Assembly (NCBI GenBank): GCA_027487815.1
Contig: JAIYCW010000066.1
Coordinates: forward strand, 1-59,269
Length of the DNA stretch: 59,269 bases
Source of the DNA: Burkholderiales bacterium
Lineage (GTDB): Bacteria; Pseudomonadota; Gammaproteobacteria; Burkholderiales; Burkholderiaceae_E
Direction: 5' to 3'
In this document: positions 45,732 to 56,508 of the stretch, piece by piece
How positions within the stretch are numbered: position 1 is the first letter of the stretch
Layout of the letters: every line of letters starts with the position of its first letter
Notes under the pieces: model-generated
The model's input: the letters and a program-made list of their open reading frames with translations, nothing else
The model's database searches: none
Told to the model about the DNA's origin: nothing
Program-made: the position numbers and the translations under genes

Positions 45732-47106
45732 GCGCTGCGGGCTCCTCGTCTATTACTGCGGGCGTTGCCTTCGGCGCACTTTTGGCCTTGGTGCGTTTCC
45801 AGCGCACTGCAAAAAAACCGTCGCTATCATCAATATGGGGCCACAGCCGCAATTGTTCTTCGCGCTCGAAGCTGCCGGCCATCTGCTTTTCAAAAGCTTC
45901 GGCCACCATTTCGTTTTCCTGCTCAAACAAACTGCAGGTGGCGTACACCAGATGCCCGCCGGGCTTCACTAGACGCGCTGCTGCCAGAAGAATCGAGCTT
46001 TGAATTTTGGCAAACCGGCCCAGATCTTCCAGCCCAACCCGCCATTTGATTTCCGGATTGCGCCGCACCGTGCCCGAGCCGCTGCACGGGGCATCCACCA
46101 GCACCAAATCCGCGCGCGCCTGCATGCGCTTGAGCTTGGGGTCTTGCTCGGAATCGATCTGAAAAGGCTGAACATTGGTCGCCCCTGAACGCGACAATCG
46201 GGGAGCCATCCGGCGCAGACGCGGGCCTGAAACATCGCAGGCAAAAATCTGACCGCTGTTGCGCATCATCGCCGCCATGGCCAAAGTTTTACCGCCTGCG
46301 CCCGCGCAGAAATCGACTACGGTCTGACCACGCTTGGGTTGCGCAAATTGCACCAGGCGTTGGCTGCCTGCATCCTGCACCTCAACCCAACCCTGCTCAA
46401 ATACGATGGTCTTCTCAAGCGCCGGCTTACCTTCGAGACGCAGCCCCAGTGGCACCTCGGGGATGGGCTGAAAGGTGAAGCCTTTTTTGGTGAGCATCGC
46501 ACTCACCTGCTCGGGCGTGGACTTCAGGATATTGACCCGCAGATCGAGGGGCGCTGCTTGTAAAAGATGCTCAGCCAGGCGGGCCGTATCCTTCTCGCCC
46601 AAGCGCGGCACCAACAGATCCCACCAGGGCGCGGGCATGCTCAGGCGCACCGGCACTTGCAAGTGCCCAAACAGCGTCATGCGTTGCTCCGCCCATTGGC
46701 GCAATGCGGGTTCAACTCCCCGCGTGTCCTGGCCATCCAGCAATTGCCGCCGCCGAAGGGATAGCGCGCGCATGCAGGCGCTTCGGCCATAAGCCCGCAA
46801 GGCGGTGGGATCGCCCTCACACAAATGATCGTAGAGGCGGCGATTGCGCATCACATCAAAAATCAATTCAGCAAGCTGGGCGCGATCCATGCGGCCCATG
46901 GCCGGATTGGCGCGGAACCACTGCCGCAAAAACACATCAAGCGGGCCGGTTTCGGCCAACGCGAGCGCCAATGGATCGGGCACAGTTGGCACTTTGCGCG
47001 CATCGGAGCGCGCGGGCTTTTCACGAGGGGTTTTATCGTGTGGTGTTTTTTCACGCGCACTGCGCTCGCGCGGGGCTCGTTCACGGGGGGGTCGAGCCGA
47101 TGTCAT
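45721..47106 (-). CDS. rsmB: RsmB-type rRNA cytosine-C5 methyltransferase
   Basis: 461 residues from the ATG at 47106, which overlaps the purN stop as ATGA; a start at 47121 is also open. The SAM loop FCAGAGGK (266-273), Cys341 in DAPCSGSG and Cys391 in YATCSLFEQE are the two catalytic-site cysteines of m5C methyltransferases. Residues 1-40 are a low-complexity string of Arg, Lys, Pro and Glu with a repeated PRE-R/K unit, absent in E. coli RsmB. A NusB-like region follows (about 45-150). Methylates 16S rRNA in the decoding region by family analogy. Another member of the family cannot be fully excluded. Confidence 0.85.
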   Translation of the reverse strand: MTSARPPRERAPRERSAREKTPHDKTPREKPARSDARKVPTVPDPLALALAETGPLDVFLRQWFRANPAMGRMDRAQLAELIFDVMRNRRLYDHLCEGDPTALRAYGRSACMRALSLRRRQLLDGQDTRGVEPALRQWAEQRMTLFGHLQVPVRLSMPAPWWDLLVPRLGEKDTARLAEHLLQAAPLDLRVNILKSTPEQVSAMLTKKGFTFQPIPEVPLGLRLEGKPALEKTIVFEQGWVEVQDAGSQRLVQFAQPKRGQTVVDFCAGAGGKTLAMAAMMRNSGQIFACDVSGPRLRRMAPRLSRSGATNVQPFQIDSEQDPKLKRMQARADLVLVDAPCSGSGTVRRNPEIKWRVGLEDLGRFAKIQSSILLAAARLVKPGGHLVYATCSLFEQENEMVAEAFEKQMAGSFEREEQLRLWPHIDDSDGFFAVRWKRTKAKSAPKATPAVIDEEPAAHDQ

Positions 47107-47786
47107 ACCTGGGGATTCCATAAAAAACGCGCGGGAGCCGGAGACACGAATTGCGCCTCCTCACCAGCCCGCAAAATCAACTTGTCCTGCAGCCACCAAC
47201 GCACAACTGTTGGTAGCAATACATGCTCCGCAGCCAACACTCGCGCGGCCAATCCTGCTTCCTGGTCCTCGGGCATGACGGGCACTCCCGCTTGCGCAAG
47301 AATCTGCCCGCCATCAACCTCGGCATTCACCAAATGCACCGTGGCGCCATGCACAGCCACTCGCTGATCAATTGCGCGCTGATGCGTATGGAGCCCGGGG
47401 AATGCAGGCAATAACGCCGGATGAATATTCATCAATCGGCCAGCGTAGTGATTCACAAAGGATTCGCCCAGCACCCGCATGAAGCCCGCGAGCACAATCA
47501 AATCGGGCTGCCAGGCATCCAACTGGGCACGAAGCGCCACTTCAAAGTCACCGCGCGATGCAAACGCGCGATGATCGATCACGACCGTCTCCAGGCCAGC
47601 CTGCCCGGCCAACTGCAACCCAAGCGCTTGTGGCCGGTTGCTGATCACCCCGCTCCATCTCAAGCCATATTGGCTCGGCCAGTCCTCCGCAAGTGCGGCA
47701 TCCAGCAGGCTGCTCAGATTGGAGCCACGGCCGGAGATCAACACTGCAATACGACGGGAAGGTAGGCGGGAGGGAAGGCTGGACAT
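47103..47786 (-). CDS. purN: Phosphoribosylglycinamide formyltransferase
   Basis: 227 residues. AVLISGRGSNLSSLL, GFMRVL, NIHPALLPAFPGLHTHQRA and the HLVNAEVDGGQILAQ stretch with Asp are the PurN folate and GAR binding signatures. Third step of de novo purine synthesis, using 10-formyl-THF. First of a purN-rsmB-mscS run with overlapping junctions. Confidence 0.96.
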   Translation of the reverse strand: MSSLPSRLPSRRIAVLISGRGSNLSSLLDAALAEDWPSQYGLRWSGVISNRPQALGLQLAGQAGLETVVIDHRAFASRGDFEVALRAQLDAWQPDLIVLAGFMRVLGESFVNHYAGRLMNIHPALLPAFPGLHTHQRAIDQRVAVHGATVHLVNAEVDGGQILAQAGVPVMPEDQEAGLAARVLAAEHVLLPTVVRWWLQDKLILRAGEEAQFVSPAPARFLWNPQV

Positions 47787-47852
47787 GCTGGGTTCACTAC
47801 AAGATCGGCAAGTCTAAAGCATCAAGCCGGGCAATCAGTGGGCTGCGCTGTC

Positions 47853-47858
47853 TATAAT
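47853..47858 (+). promoter_or_regulatory. Consensus -10 element just upstream of ribF
   Basis: TATAAT ends 7 bases before the ribF ATG at 47866, leaving no room for a ribosome site. No good -35 box is seen. Suggests a leaderless or very short-leader message. Confidence 0.5.
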
Positions 47859-47865
47859 GGCAGCA

Positions 47866-48972
47866 ATGTCAGATATGCCCGCGTCATCAAGGGCATCCGG
47901 CTTGCCAACGCCTTGGCAGGCAACCCACGCTACAGTGCACCGGTTGGATGCCACCTCCAGCACACCTCTCGACTTGCCCCAGGCCAGCAGTGGTGCGGCT
48001 GCGCTTGGCCGGGCATTGGCGATTGGCAACTTCGATGGCGTGCATATTGGCCATCAGGCCATTGTTGCTCAACTCGTTCAACACGCAAGCTTGGTGCCTG
48101 GCGTACTCACATTTGAGCCCCATCCCCGGCATTTCTTCGCCCATCGCTTTTCTGCGCTTGGCGCAGGTGATGTGAAGAGTCCTCCTGCCATCATCAGCAC
48201 GCTGCGGGATCGAGTGGCCGGGCTGGCTCGGGCCGGCGCTCACGAAATTTTTCTGGGACGCTTTAACCACGCGATGGCCAGCATGCCCGCGCACCAATTT
48301 ATCACTGAGCTGCTGCTCAAGCGCTTGCAGGCCCGAGAAATTCTGGTGGGCGAAGACTTTCGCTTTGGCGCCAATCGCCAGGGGGATTTTGAATTGCTGG
48401 AGCGCGAGGCGCGCCGCAGGGATTGCCGGGTCACGACCTGGCCGCAAGTTCAGCGAGCCGGGCGCCGGGTATCAAGTTCGTGGGTCAGGCAAGCATTGCT
48501 TGCTGGCGACCTCAGCTTGGCCACTACCCTGCTCGGAGGCCCCTACAGCGTCAGCGGCCATGTCTTGCACGGGCAAAAGCTGGGTCGCCAGCTGGGTTTT
48601 CCTACCCTTAACTTGCGGGTGCCCGGTTCGCACTTGCGTGATGCTCACCGCTCTGCGCCTGCCAAGCCTGCGTCTGCGCTTGACGGCATTCTCGCGGTGC
48701 GCGTACATGGCCTGGCCGACCAGCCGCTTGATGGTGTGGCAAGCTGGGGCACCCGTCCTGCAGTCACCTCCGGTGGCCATAGCCTGCTTGAGGTGCACGT
48801 GCTGGATTGGTCCGGCGATGCGTATGGGCAAATCGTGCAAGTGGATTGCCTGCACAAGCTGCGTGACGAAGCCCATTTTGATTCCCTCGCAGCGCTTACC
48901 GAACAGATTCGATTGGATACCGCGCAGGCCCGTGAGTGGCTCGCGCAGTTTAAGGATAGACCTCATGGCTGA
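47866..48972 (+). CDS. ribF: Bifunctional riboflavin kinase/FMN adenylyltransferase
   Basis: 368 residues from the ATG at 47866; the ATG at 47857 lies inside the TATAAT box and is less likely. [11 protein letters not shown] (54-64) is the adenylyltransferase nucleotide motif; the C-terminal kinase part has [15 protein letters not shown]. Makes FMN and FAD in the cytoplasm. The N-terminal 45 residues are a Ser/Pro-rich extension without counterpart in E. coli. Overlaps ileS by 8 bases. Confidence 0.95.
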   Translation: MSDMPASSRASGLPTPWQATHATVHRLDATSSTPLDLPQASSGAAALGRALAIGNFDGVHIGHQAIVAQLVQHASLVPGVLTFEPHPRHFFAHRFSALGAGDVKSPPAIISTLRDRVAGLARAGAHEIFLGRFNHAMASMPAHQFITELLLKRLQAREILVGEDFRFGANRQGDFELLEREARRRDCRVTTWPQVQRAGRRVSSSWVRQALLAGDLSLATTLLGGPYSVSGHVLHGQKLGRQLGFPTLNLRVPGSHLRDAHRSAPAKPASALDGILAVRVHGLADQPLDGVASWGTRPAVTSGGHSLLEVHVLDWSGDAYGQIVQVDCLHKLRDEAHFDSLAALTEQIRLDTAQAREWLAQFKDRPHG

Positions 48973-51844
48973 TACTCCACGCCCGGCCCCGGCTGGCGAA
49001 AACACTACCCGCGCCACGCTTAATCTGCCCGACACGGCCTTTCCGATGCGCGGTGATCTGGCCAAACGCGAACCCGTCTGGACCCAGCAATGGCAAGCCG
49101 AAGGCCGCTACGCCGCGATTCGCCAAGCGAGTCTCGGGCGGCCGGTGTGGGTGCTGCATGATGGCCCGCCCTATGCCAATGGTGATTTGCATATGGGCCA
49201 CGCGGTCAACAAGATCCTCAAGGATATCGTGGTCAAGAGCAAGCAAATGGCGGGCTTCGACGCACGCTATGTGCCGGGCTGGGACTGCCACGGCATGCCG
49301 ATCGAAATCCAGATTGAAAAGAAGCATGGCCGGGGATTGCCTGCACAAAAAGTGCAAGCGCTCTCGCGCCAATACGCCAGTGAGCAGATCGAGATTCAGA
49401 AGGCCGGATTTATCCGGCTTGGCGTGCTTGGCCAGTGGGACAACCCCTACACCACCATGAACCCGCGCAATGAAGCCGATGAGTTGCGTTCGCTCGGCAA
49501 ACTGCTGAAAGACGGCTATGTGTTCCGTGGCCTCAAGCCGGTCAACTGGTGCTTTGACTGCGGCTCGGCGCTGGCGGAAGCCGAAGTGGAATATCAGGAC
49601 AAGGTGGATGTGGCGATTGATGTGGGCTTTGCGTTTGTGCCCGATCAGCTCGATCGCCTGTCGCAAGCCTTTGACTTGCCACTTGATCAATGGCCGACCC
49701 ATCAAGGCCATGCGGTGATCTGGACGACCACCCCCTGGACGATTCCGGCCAATCAGGCGCTTAACCTGCATCCGGAGTTTGACTATGCCCTGGTCAGCAC
49801 ACAGCGCGAGGGCCAGCCTCATCTGCTGATTCTTGCCAAGGATCTGGTTGCAAGCGCCCTGGAACGATTTGGTCTGGAAGGCCAAGTGATCGCCACCTCC
49901 AAAGGGCAAGCGCTGTCGCTGATTGAGTTTGCCCACCCGTTTTACCCAAGACGCTCGCCGGTATACCTGGGCACCTATGTCACGCAGGATAGCGGCACCG
50001 GTCTTGTGCATTCATCGCCTGCCTATGGCATCGAAGACTTTGCATCCTGCAAAGCACACGGCATGACAGACGCACAGATCTTGCAACCGGTGATGGGCGA
50101 TGGCGTGTATGCGAGCTCGGAGCCCTTGTTTGCTGGCTTATCGATCTGGAAGGCCAATCCGAAAATCGTCGAGACGATTGCCGAGCATGGAGCGCTGTTT
50201 CATCAAAAGAAGTACGAGCACAGCTATATGCACTGCTGGCGGCACAAGTCGCCAATCATCTACCGGGCCTCCAATCAATGGTTTGCCGGCATGGACCTGC
50301 GCCCCAAAAGCGGTGGAAAAACCTTGCGTGAAACCGCGCTGGCAGGCATCGAGGCTACAGAGTTCTTCCCGGCCTGGGGCAAGGCTCGATTGCACAGCAT
50401 GATCGCCAACCGCCCGGACTGGACGCTATCGCGGCAACGCCAGTGGGGCGTGCCGATGGCCTTTTTCCTGCACCGCGAAACCGGAGCCCTGCACCCGCGC
50501 ACCGAAGAGCTGATCGAGCACATCGCCCAAAGAATTGAGCAAGGCGGCATTGAAGCCTGGCAAACCCTGGAGCCCCGCGAATTGCTGGGCGAGGATGCCG
50601 ATCATTATGAAAAGAATCGCGACACGCTTGATGTGTGGTTTGACTCGGGCACCACGCATCAAACGGTGCTGCGTGGTTCGCATGCTGCCGAGTCGGTATT
50701 CCCGGCGGATATGTATCTCGAAGGCAGCGATCAGCATCGTGGCTGGTTTCACTCTTCATTGCTCACCTCATCCATGCTCAACGGCCAGCCGCCCTATAAG
50801 GCCCTGCTGACCCACGGCTTTGTGGTGGATGCCCAAGGCCGCAAGATGAGCAAGAGCCTGGGCAACGGAATTGTGCCTGCCGAAGTGACCAAGGATCTGG
50901 GCGCTGAAATCTTGCGCCTGTGGGTCGCCAGCACTGATTATTCGGGTGAGCTTTCGATTGGCAAAGAGATCCTTAAGCGCGTGACCGAAAGCTATCGGCG
51001 CATCCGCAATACCCTGCGCTTCTTGCTCGCCAATATCGCCGACTTTGACCCGCGCACCCAAGCCGTTGCTGTTGGCGATTTGCTGGAGCTGGATCGGGTG
51101 ATGATGGCTTACACGGCCCAATGGCAAGAGCAGGTGTTGGCCGATTACGCGCGCTTCGAGTTTCATCCTGTGGTGAGCAAGTTGCAAACCTTTTGCTCGG
51201 AAGACCTGGGCGCGTTTTATCTCGACATCCTCAAAGATCGCCTCTACACCATGGCGCCAGGCAGCCATGCTCGCCGTTCGGCTCAAACCGTGCTTTGGCA
51301 TATCACCACCAGCCTGCTCAAACTGATGGCGCCAATCCTTTCTTTTACTGCAGAGGAAGCCTGGCCTTTGGTGCCACAACTCAAATCGGCCAGCCCCACT
51401 CCTGCAAGCGCGATCAACACAGTATTTGTCCATGCTCATGCAGCCCTTCCCCTTTCAGATGATGCCCCAACGCTTGTCGAGAAATGGAACCTGCTCAGGC
51501 AGGTGCGAGCCCAGGTGCTCAAAGCCATGGAAGAGCAGCGCGAAAAAGGAGTGATCGGTGCATCCTTGCAGGCCCACCTTGAGATCAGGGCACCGGGCGC
51601 GGCGTTTGATGCGCTCGCTTCGCTTGGCGATGAAGTGAAGTTTGTGATGATCACCTCACAAGCGGAAGTCTCGCGTGGCTTAGGTGAAACGATCGAAGTT
51701 ACGGTGAGTGCGAGCCGCAAGACCAAGTGTGAGCGATGCTGGCACTATGAAGATGATGTGGGTCATGATGCGAATCACCCCGGCATCTGCGGCCGATGCG
51801 TAAGTAATCTTTCCGGGGCTGGTGAAGCCCGGCGCTTTGCCTGA
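48965..51844 (+). CDS. ileS: Isoleucyl-tRNA synthetase
   Basis: 959 residues from the ATG at 48965. Class I signature HMGH at 76-79 and KMSKS at 627-631; the editing domain carries [11 protein letters not shown]; the C-terminal zinc knuckle has CERCWHYED and CGRC. Bacterial IleRS type. It is the second gene of ribF-ileS-lspA, a common betaproteobacterial order. Confidence 0.98.
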   Translation: MADTPRPAPAGENTTRATLNLPDTAFPMRGDLAKREPVWTQQWQAEGRYAAIRQASLGRPVWVLHDGPPYANGDLHMGHAVNKILKDIVVKSKQMAGFDARYVPGWDCHGMPIEIQIEKKHGRGLPAQKVQALSRQYASEQIEIQKAGFIRLGVLGQWDNPYTTMNPRNEADELRSLGKLLKDGYVFRGLKPVNWCFDCGSALAEAEVEYQDKVDVAIDVGFAFVPDQLDRLSQAFDLPLDQWPTHQGHAVIWTTTPWTIPANQALNLHPEFDYALVSTQREGQPHLLILAKDLVASALERFGLEGQVIATSKGQALSLIEFAHPFYPRRSPVYLGTYVTQDSGTGLVHSSPAYGIEDFASCKAHGMTDAQILQPVMGDGVYASSEPLFAGLSIWKANPKIVETIAEHGALFHQKKYEHSYMHCWRHKSPIIYRASNQWFAGMDLRPKSGGKTLRETALAGIEATEFFPAWGKARLHSMIANRPDWTLSRQRQWGVPMAFFLHRETGALHPRTEELIEHIAQRIEQGGIEAWQTLEPRELLGEDADHYEKNRDTLDVWFDSGTTHQTVLRGSHAAESVFPADMYLEGSDQHRGWFHSSLLTSSMLNGQPPYKALLTHGFVVDAQGRKMSKSLGNGIVPAEVTKDLGAEILRLWVASTDYSGELSIGKEILKRVTESYRRIRNTLRFLLANIADFDPRTQAVAVGDLLELDRVMMAYTAQWQEQVLADYARFEFHPVVSKLQTFCSEDLGAFYLDILKDRLYTMAPGSHARRSAQTVLWHITTSLLKLMAPILSFTAEEAWPLVPQLKSASPTPASAINTVFVHAHAALPLSDDAPTLVEKWNLLRQVRAQVLKAMEEQREKGVIGASLQAHLEIRAPGAAFDALASLGDEVKFVMITSQAEVSRGLGETIEVTVSASRKTKCERCWHYEDDVGHDANHPGICGRCVSNLSGAGEARRFA

Positions 51845-51858
51845 AGGCCGATCCAACC

Positions 51859-52356
51859 ATGCCCAAGCGCTCCAGCTCATCTCCGATCGCCGCCTGGCTC
51901 AGCCTGGCAGCCATCATTTTCCTGCTCGATCAGCTTACCAAGCAATTGGTGGTGCGCAGCTTCAAGTATGGCGAGCGGCTCAATGTCGTACCCGACTTCT
52001 TTGATCTCACCCTGCTCTATAACAAAGGCGCCGCTTTCAGCTTTCTCGCCTCGGCAGGCGGCTGGCAGCGCTGGTTCTTCATCGGCATCGGTGTTGTTGC
52101 GGTTGTGTTCCTGCTTTACCTGTTAGCCAAGCATGGCGGCCAACGGCTGTTCAGCTTCGGTATTGCGATGATCCTGGGTGGCGCAGTGGGCAACGTTGTT
52201 GACCGTATCTTGCACGGGCATGTGGTGGACTTTTTGCTGGTCTATGTTGATCCCTACTATTGGCCGGCGTTTAACCTGGCCGACAGCGCGATCACGATTG
52301 GTGCGGCTTGCCTGATCATTGATGAATTGCGTAGAGTGCGCAAATCTCGAACCTGA
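51859..52356 (+). CDS. lspA: Lipoprotein signal peptidase
   Basis: 165 residues with four membrane helices. Asp124 in GHVVDF and Asp142 in NLADSAI match the catalytic aspartates of LspA, with GNVVDR preceding. Cleaves signal peptides of diacylated prolipoproteins made by Lgt. 14 bases after ileS. Confidence 0.97.
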   Translation: MPKRSSSSPIAAWLSLAAIIFLLDQLTKQLVVRSFKYGERLNVVPDFFDLTLLYNKGAAFSFLASAGGWQRWFFIGIGVVAVVFLLYLLAKHGGQRLFSFGIAMILGGAVGNVVDRILHGHVVDFLLVYVDPYYWPAFNLADSAITIGAACLIIDELRRVRKSRT

Positions 52357-52374
52357 CCCTGGAACGGGGATCAA

Positions 52375-53289
52375 GTGCAAGCGAATCTAGAAGATAAAGA
52401 GCTCGAACGCCTGGCTGTTCTGCGGGGCCTGCAGATCATGGACACCGCCCCCGAGCCGGCACTTGATGCCATTACACGGCTCGCCTCCACGATTTGCGAC
52501 ACACCGATTGCCTTGATCAGCCTGCTTGACGAGAAGCGGCAATGGTTCAAGTCCGTGCAGGGTCTCAAAGTACGTGAAACGCCCCGGGAGCATGCGTTTT
52601 GTGCCCATGCCATTGAGCAAGCCTCCATGCTTCAAGTGGCCGATGCTTCGCTTGATAGCCGCTTTTCCTCCAACCCGCTTGTTACCGGCGAGCCTTACAT
52701 CCGGTTTTATGCTGGCCAACCCATCTCCGTTAACGGGCATCGCATGGGCACGCTTTGCGTGATTGATCGCACCCAGCGCACGCTAAGCCTGGCCCAGCAG
52801 CGATCGCTGATTGATTTGGCGTTGATCGCTCAGACCCTGATCCAGCGGCGCGCGCCAGTGCTGGAAAAAACAGTGAGCGCCCCCCAGAGCGTGGAACCCG
52901 TTCGGCGAACAGCCCCCATGCCGTCGGCTCGCAAGGTGCTTTATGTTGAAGACAACCGCCTGAATGCCTTGCTGCTGGAGCAATTGTGTTCCAGTGTCGA
53001 GAATGTTGACCTGCGTATTTGCCCTTCGCTCGACGAGATGTACCGGCAACTGCAAATCATGGTGCCGGATTTGATCCTTCTCGATATCAATCTGCCTGGC
53101 ACCTCCGGGCTGGAGATTCTGGGCTGGCTCAAGCGCACTGCGGCCACCTCCAAAATTCGCGTGATCATGGTGAGCGCGGATGCCTCTGCGGAGGCGATTC
53201 GTGCCGCTCAAACCCTTGGAGCCGAGGACTTTTGGACGAAACCGCTAAACCTCGCTAATGTGCTGAAAGTTCTGGATTCCATCGGATAA
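52375..53289 (+). CDS. GAF - receiver domain protein without output domain
   Basis: 304 residues from a GTG at 52375 with GGGGA upstream. Residues 1-160 form a GAF domain of the type found before histidine kinases and cyclases (CDTPIALISLLDE, FYAGQPI). Residues 186-304 form a response-regulator receiver with Glu192/Asp193, phosphoacceptor Asp237 in LLDINLP, Ser268 and Lys289. No kinase, DNA-binding or cyclic-di-GMP domain is present, so it probably works by protein contact. It sits between lspA and coaBC, 18 and 1 bases away, so it is co-transcribed with housekeeping genes. Confidence 0.85.
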   Translation: MQANLEDKELERLAVLRGLQIMDTAPEPALDAITRLASTICDTPIALISLLDEKRQWFKSVQGLKVRETPREHAFCAHAIEQASMLQVADASLDSRFSSNPLVTGEPYIRFYAGQPISVNGHRMGTLCVIDRTQRTLSLAQQRSLIDLALIAQTLIQRRAPVLEKTVSAPQSVEPVRRTAPMPSARKVLYVEDNRLNALLLEQLCSSVENVDLRICPSLDEMYRQLQIMVPDLILLDINLPGTSGLEILGWLKRTAATSKIRVIMVSADASAEAIRAAQTLGAEDFWTKPLNLANVLKVLDSIG

Positions 53290-53290
53290 C

Positions 53291-54517
53291 ATGATTTCTG
53301 TGACCTCGCCCCTGCAGGGCAAGCGTATCGTGCTTGGCGTTACCGGGGGTGTAGCCGCCTTCAAGGCGTGCTTTTTGGCGCGCGAATTGCAGCGCCAGGG
53401 CGCCACCGTGCAAGTGGTCATGACTGAAGCCGCGACCCACTTTATCGGGCCTGCAAGTTTTCAGGCACTCACCGGCCAACCGGTATACGTGGATCAGTGG
53501 GACGCTCGAGTGCCCAATAACATGGCGCATATTGATTTGAGCCGTGGCGCCGATCTCATCCTGATTGCTCCTGCCAGCGCCGACATCATGGCCAAGCTTG
53601 CTCAAGGACTGGCCCCTGATTTATTGACCACACTATGCCTGGCTCGCGAGTGCCCTCTTGCACTGGCGCCCGCGATGAACCGCCAAATGTGGGCGCATCC
53701 CGCAACCCAACGCAACGCCGCGCAATTGCAGAAAGACGGCGTGTTGTTACTCGGGCCAGGTGATGGCGAACAAGCCTGCGGTGAAACCGGTGATGGGCGT
53801 ATGTGGGAGCCCGAGGATATTGTGGAAGCGCTGCAAAGCTATTTCACTCCAAAGTCCCTCGCGGGAAAACGCACCCTGATTACTGCCGGCCCCACTTTCG
53901 AACCGATTGATCCGGTGCGTGGCATCACCAATCACTCCTCGGGCAAGATGGGCTTTGCATTGGCACAAGCCTGCGCACGTGCTGGTGCCAAGGTCACCTT
54001 GATCGCCGGGCCAGTGAGCTTGCCCACGCCCGCAGGTGCATTGCGGATCGATGTGATGAGTGCGCAGCAAATGAATGATGCGGTGCATGCTGTGCTCGAT
54101 GAGTCTTCTGCCCGCTTTGATCTATTCATAGCAGTTGCGGCAGTTGCCGATTGGGGCGTTGCCAATCCCAGCATTGAGAAAATTAAAAAATCTTCTGCTG
54201 ATGACAATGGTCCCAGTCTTCAGTTCAAGCAAAACCCCGATATCCTCGCAAGCGTGGCCAAGCGCTCCGATCATCCATTCTGTGTGGGCTTTGCCGCCGA
54301 GAGCGAATCACTTGCCGCCAATGCTCATGCCAAGCGGGCTCGCAAAGGCATTCCCCTGCTTGTTGCCAACTATGGCCCGCAAACCTTTGGCCGCGACGAT
54401 AACGAGCTTTTGGTGGTGGATGATCTGGGCCAGGAAAAGCACCTGGCGCGTGCAAGCAAAACCTTGCTTGCCAGGCAGCTTGTCGAACTGATTGCGCAAG
54501 CGATGAACCGTTGCTGA
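53291..54517 (+). CDS. coaBC: Bifunctional phosphopantothenoylcysteine decarboxylase/synthetase
   Basis: 408 residues. The CoaC half has GVTGGVAAFK, His80 in NNMAHIDLS, PAMNRQMW and Cys163 in ACGETGDGRM. The CoaB half starts near 195 with LITAGPTFEPIDPVRGITNHSSG and ends with DLGQEKHLARASK. Two steps of coenzyme A synthesis. Starts one base after the GAF-receiver stop. Confidence 0.97.
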   Translation: MISVTSPLQGKRIVLGVTGGVAAFKACFLARELQRQGATVQVVMTEAATHFIGPASFQALTGQPVYVDQWDARVPNNMAHIDLSRGADLILIAPASADIMAKLAQGLAPDLLTTLCLARECPLALAPAMNRQMWAHPATQRNAAQLQKDGVLLLGPGDGEQACGETGDGRMWEPEDIVEALQSYFTPKSLAGKRTLITAGPTFEPIDPVRGITNHSSGKMGFALAQACARAGAKVTLIAGPVSLPTPAGALRIDVMSAQQMNDAVHAVLDESSARFDLFIAVAAVADWGVANPSIEKIKKSSADDNGPSLQFKQNPDILASVAKRSDHPFCVGFAAESESLAANAHAKRARKGIPLLVANYGPQTFGRDDNELLVVDDLGQEKHLARASKTLLARQLVELIAQAMNRC

Positions 54518-54563
54518 GATGTTCGGCGATCCACTTTAACCCTTGAGCCGCCCGCCTACTTTG

Positions 54564-55013
54564 ATGAAACAGGTTGAACTGAAAATACTCGACCCGCGCA
54601 TGCGCGACATGCTTCCGGCCTATGCAACCGCAGGCTCGGCGGGCCTGGACCTCAGGGCGTGTATCGAAAGTGCGCGCACCCTCGGCCCGGGGCAAACCGA
54701 GCTGATTGCCACCGGGCTTTCAGTGCATATTGCCGACCCGGGGTATTGCGCAATGCTCTTGCCGCGCTCAGGGCTTGGCGTAAAACACGGCATCGTGCTT
54801 GCCAACCTGGTGGGCCTGATTGATGCCGATTACCAGGGTCCCCTGATGGTGGCGCTATGGAATCGCTCAGACAAGCCGTTTGTAGTGGAACCGATGGAGC
54901 GCATCGCACAAATGGTGATCGTGCCGGTTCAGCAGGTTCAGTTCACCATTGTCGATGAGTTCGCCGCAAGCGAGCGCGGCAGCGGCGGATTTGGAAGCAC
55001 AGGCCGGGGCTAA
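54564..55013 (+). CDS. dut: dUTP diphosphatase
   Basis: 149 residues from the ATG at 54564; a TTG at 54543 is possible. The five trimeric dUTPase motifs are seen: [39 protein letters not shown] and [12 protein letters not shown]. Removes dUTP and supplies dUMP for thymidylate. Usual partner after coaBC. Confidence 0.97.
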   Translation: MKQVELKILDPRMRDMLPAYATAGSAGLDLRACIESARTLGPGQTELIATGLSVHIADPGYCAMLLPRSGLGVKHGIVLANLVGLIDADYQGPLMVALWNRSDKPFVVEPMERIAQMVIVPVQQVQFTIVDEFAASERGSGGFGSTGRG

Positions 55014-55031
55014 CTTGGAGCTGACTCGGGG

Positions 55032-55964
55032 CTAGGCCGCGACGATTGCATCCAGCTTGCGGGCATCAGCCACAAAAAGGCGAATGCCTTCGGCGAGTTT
55101 ATCGCTAGCCATCTCGTCCTCATTCATGCCGAAGCGAAACTGCTTTTCATCAAATCGCACCCGCTCAATTGCCAGTTGTTGCGCAGCCTGGGCATCAAGT
55201 TGCAGGCTCACCTGCTGATCCGAACTCGCAAGCTGCTGCAATAAATCTGGGCTGATCGTAAGCAAGTCGCATCCGGCTAGCGCAAGAATCTGGCCGGTGT
55301 TGCGAAAACTCGCGCCCATCACTTCAGTCTGATACCCAAAGCGCTTGTAGTAATTGAAGATTCGCTGCACCGATTGCACGCCAGGGTCATCAGCCCCGGA
55401 ATACTCCAGCCCGGTGCGCTTCTTGGTCCAGTCGTAAATCCGACCCACAAAAGGTGAAATCAGGGTCACACCAGCATCTGCGCAGGCCACCGCCTGGGCA
55501 AATCCAAACAGCAAGGTCAGGTTGCAGCGAATGCCCTCACGCTCAAGGCGCTCAGCCGCACGAATCCCCTCCCAGGTGGCCGCAATCTTGATCAGCACCC
55601 GCTTGGGGTCCACGCCCTGATCACGATAAAGCGCGATCAATTCCCGGGCCTTGGCCACAGTGGCTTCGGTATCAAACGACAATCGGGCATCGACTTCGGT
55701 CGATACACGCCCCGGAATGATTGACAGGATTTCGCAGCCAAAGCGCACCAGCAGCCGATCAATCAAGGCTTCGCCCGAAAGCCCGGGATGCTGCGCACGG
55801 GCTTGACCCACCAGTTCGGCATACTCAGGCTTGGCCAGGGCCTTCACAATCAGCGAAGGGTTGGTCGTAGCATCTCGCGGTGCGAAGGCGCGCATGGTGT
55901 TGAAATCACCGGTATCGGCGACCACCACGGTGTGTTGTTTCAGCTGATCAAGGGCGTGAGGCAT
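55032..55964 (-). CDS. tal: Transaldolase
   Basis: 310 residues, TalB type. Schiff-base Lys126 in [11 protein letters not shown], Asp16-type residue in VADTGDF and ATTNPSLI are in place, as is [10 protein letters not shown]. Moves a dihydroxyacetone unit in the non-oxidative pentose phosphate route. Convergent with dut; no terminator seen in the 18-base gap. Confidence 0.96.
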   Translation of the reverse strand: MPHALDQLKQHTVVVADTGDFNTMRAFAPRDATTNPSLIVKALAKPEYAELVGQARAQHPGLSGEALIDRLLVRFGCEILSIIPGRVSTEVDARLSFDTEATVAKARELIALYRDQGVDPKRVLIKIAATWEGIRAAERLEREGIRCNLTLLFGFAQAVACADAGVTLISPFVGRIYDWTKKRTGLEYSGADDPGVQSVQRIFNYYKRFGYQTEVMGASFRNTGQILALAGCDLLTISPDLLQQLASSDQQVSLQLDAQAAQQLAIERVRFDEKQFRFGMNEDEMASDKLAEGIRLFVADARKLDAIVAA

Positions 55965-55995
55965 AAAAAAGCGTCCGAAGCATCGAAGTAAAGTG

Positions 55996-56508
55996 TCAGT
56001 AAGCCGGTCGTTTCAACGCGCTCAGAATCAGCATGGTTTCAAGCACGACAAACAGTGCCGCACTCCAAAGCGCAAACGAGATTCCCAGCAAGGGTAGATT
56101 GGCTTCATGACAAAAAGCCGTTGCCTTGAAAAGCCAGGGTGCCAACTGATCGAGACCAGCGCCTTTGATAATCTTGTCGGCCAGACTGAGCGCACACGAT
56201 TGGCTTTGCGCCGCTACAAACTGCTGATAAAGCGCCGCGCACAACCCGGCAATACTGAAACCAACGCCCAGTGCAACCCAGGGCAAAGCTCGTTCGCCGG
56301 CATTTTGGCGCCACCAAACGATCAAGGCCAAAGCGCCCACCACCAGAAAAATCAGGCGCTGCAAGGTGCACCAGGCACAAGGCTGCATATCGAAGGCGTG
56401 TTGCAGCACCACCGCCAATCCCACCGCCCCCCAGGCCAGTATCACCACCAGCCCGGCGAGCCGTGGGCGCCCTTGAGGACGCCCTCTGAATAAACCGCGC
56501 TCGCTCAA
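55996..56508 (-). CDS. dsbB: Disulfide bond formation protein B
   Basis: About 170 residues from the TTG at 56508, whose codon overlaps the fccB stop as TTGA; a TTG at 56541 is the other choice and no ATG exists. Four membrane helices. Redox pairs are Cys44/Cys47 (PCAWCTLQR) and Cys105/Cys133. Reoxidises DsbA and passes electrons to quinone. Located behind fccAB, suggesting shared expression with periplasmic sulfur chemistry. Confidence 0.9.
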   Translation of the reverse strand: MSERGLFRGRPQGRPRLAGLVVILAWGAVGLAVVLQHAFDMQPCAWCTLQRLIFLVVGALALIVWWRQNAGERALPWVALGVGFSIAGLCAALYQQFVAAQSQSCALSLADKIIKGAGLDQLAPWLFKATAFCHEANLPLLGISFALWSAALFVVLETMLILSALKRPAY

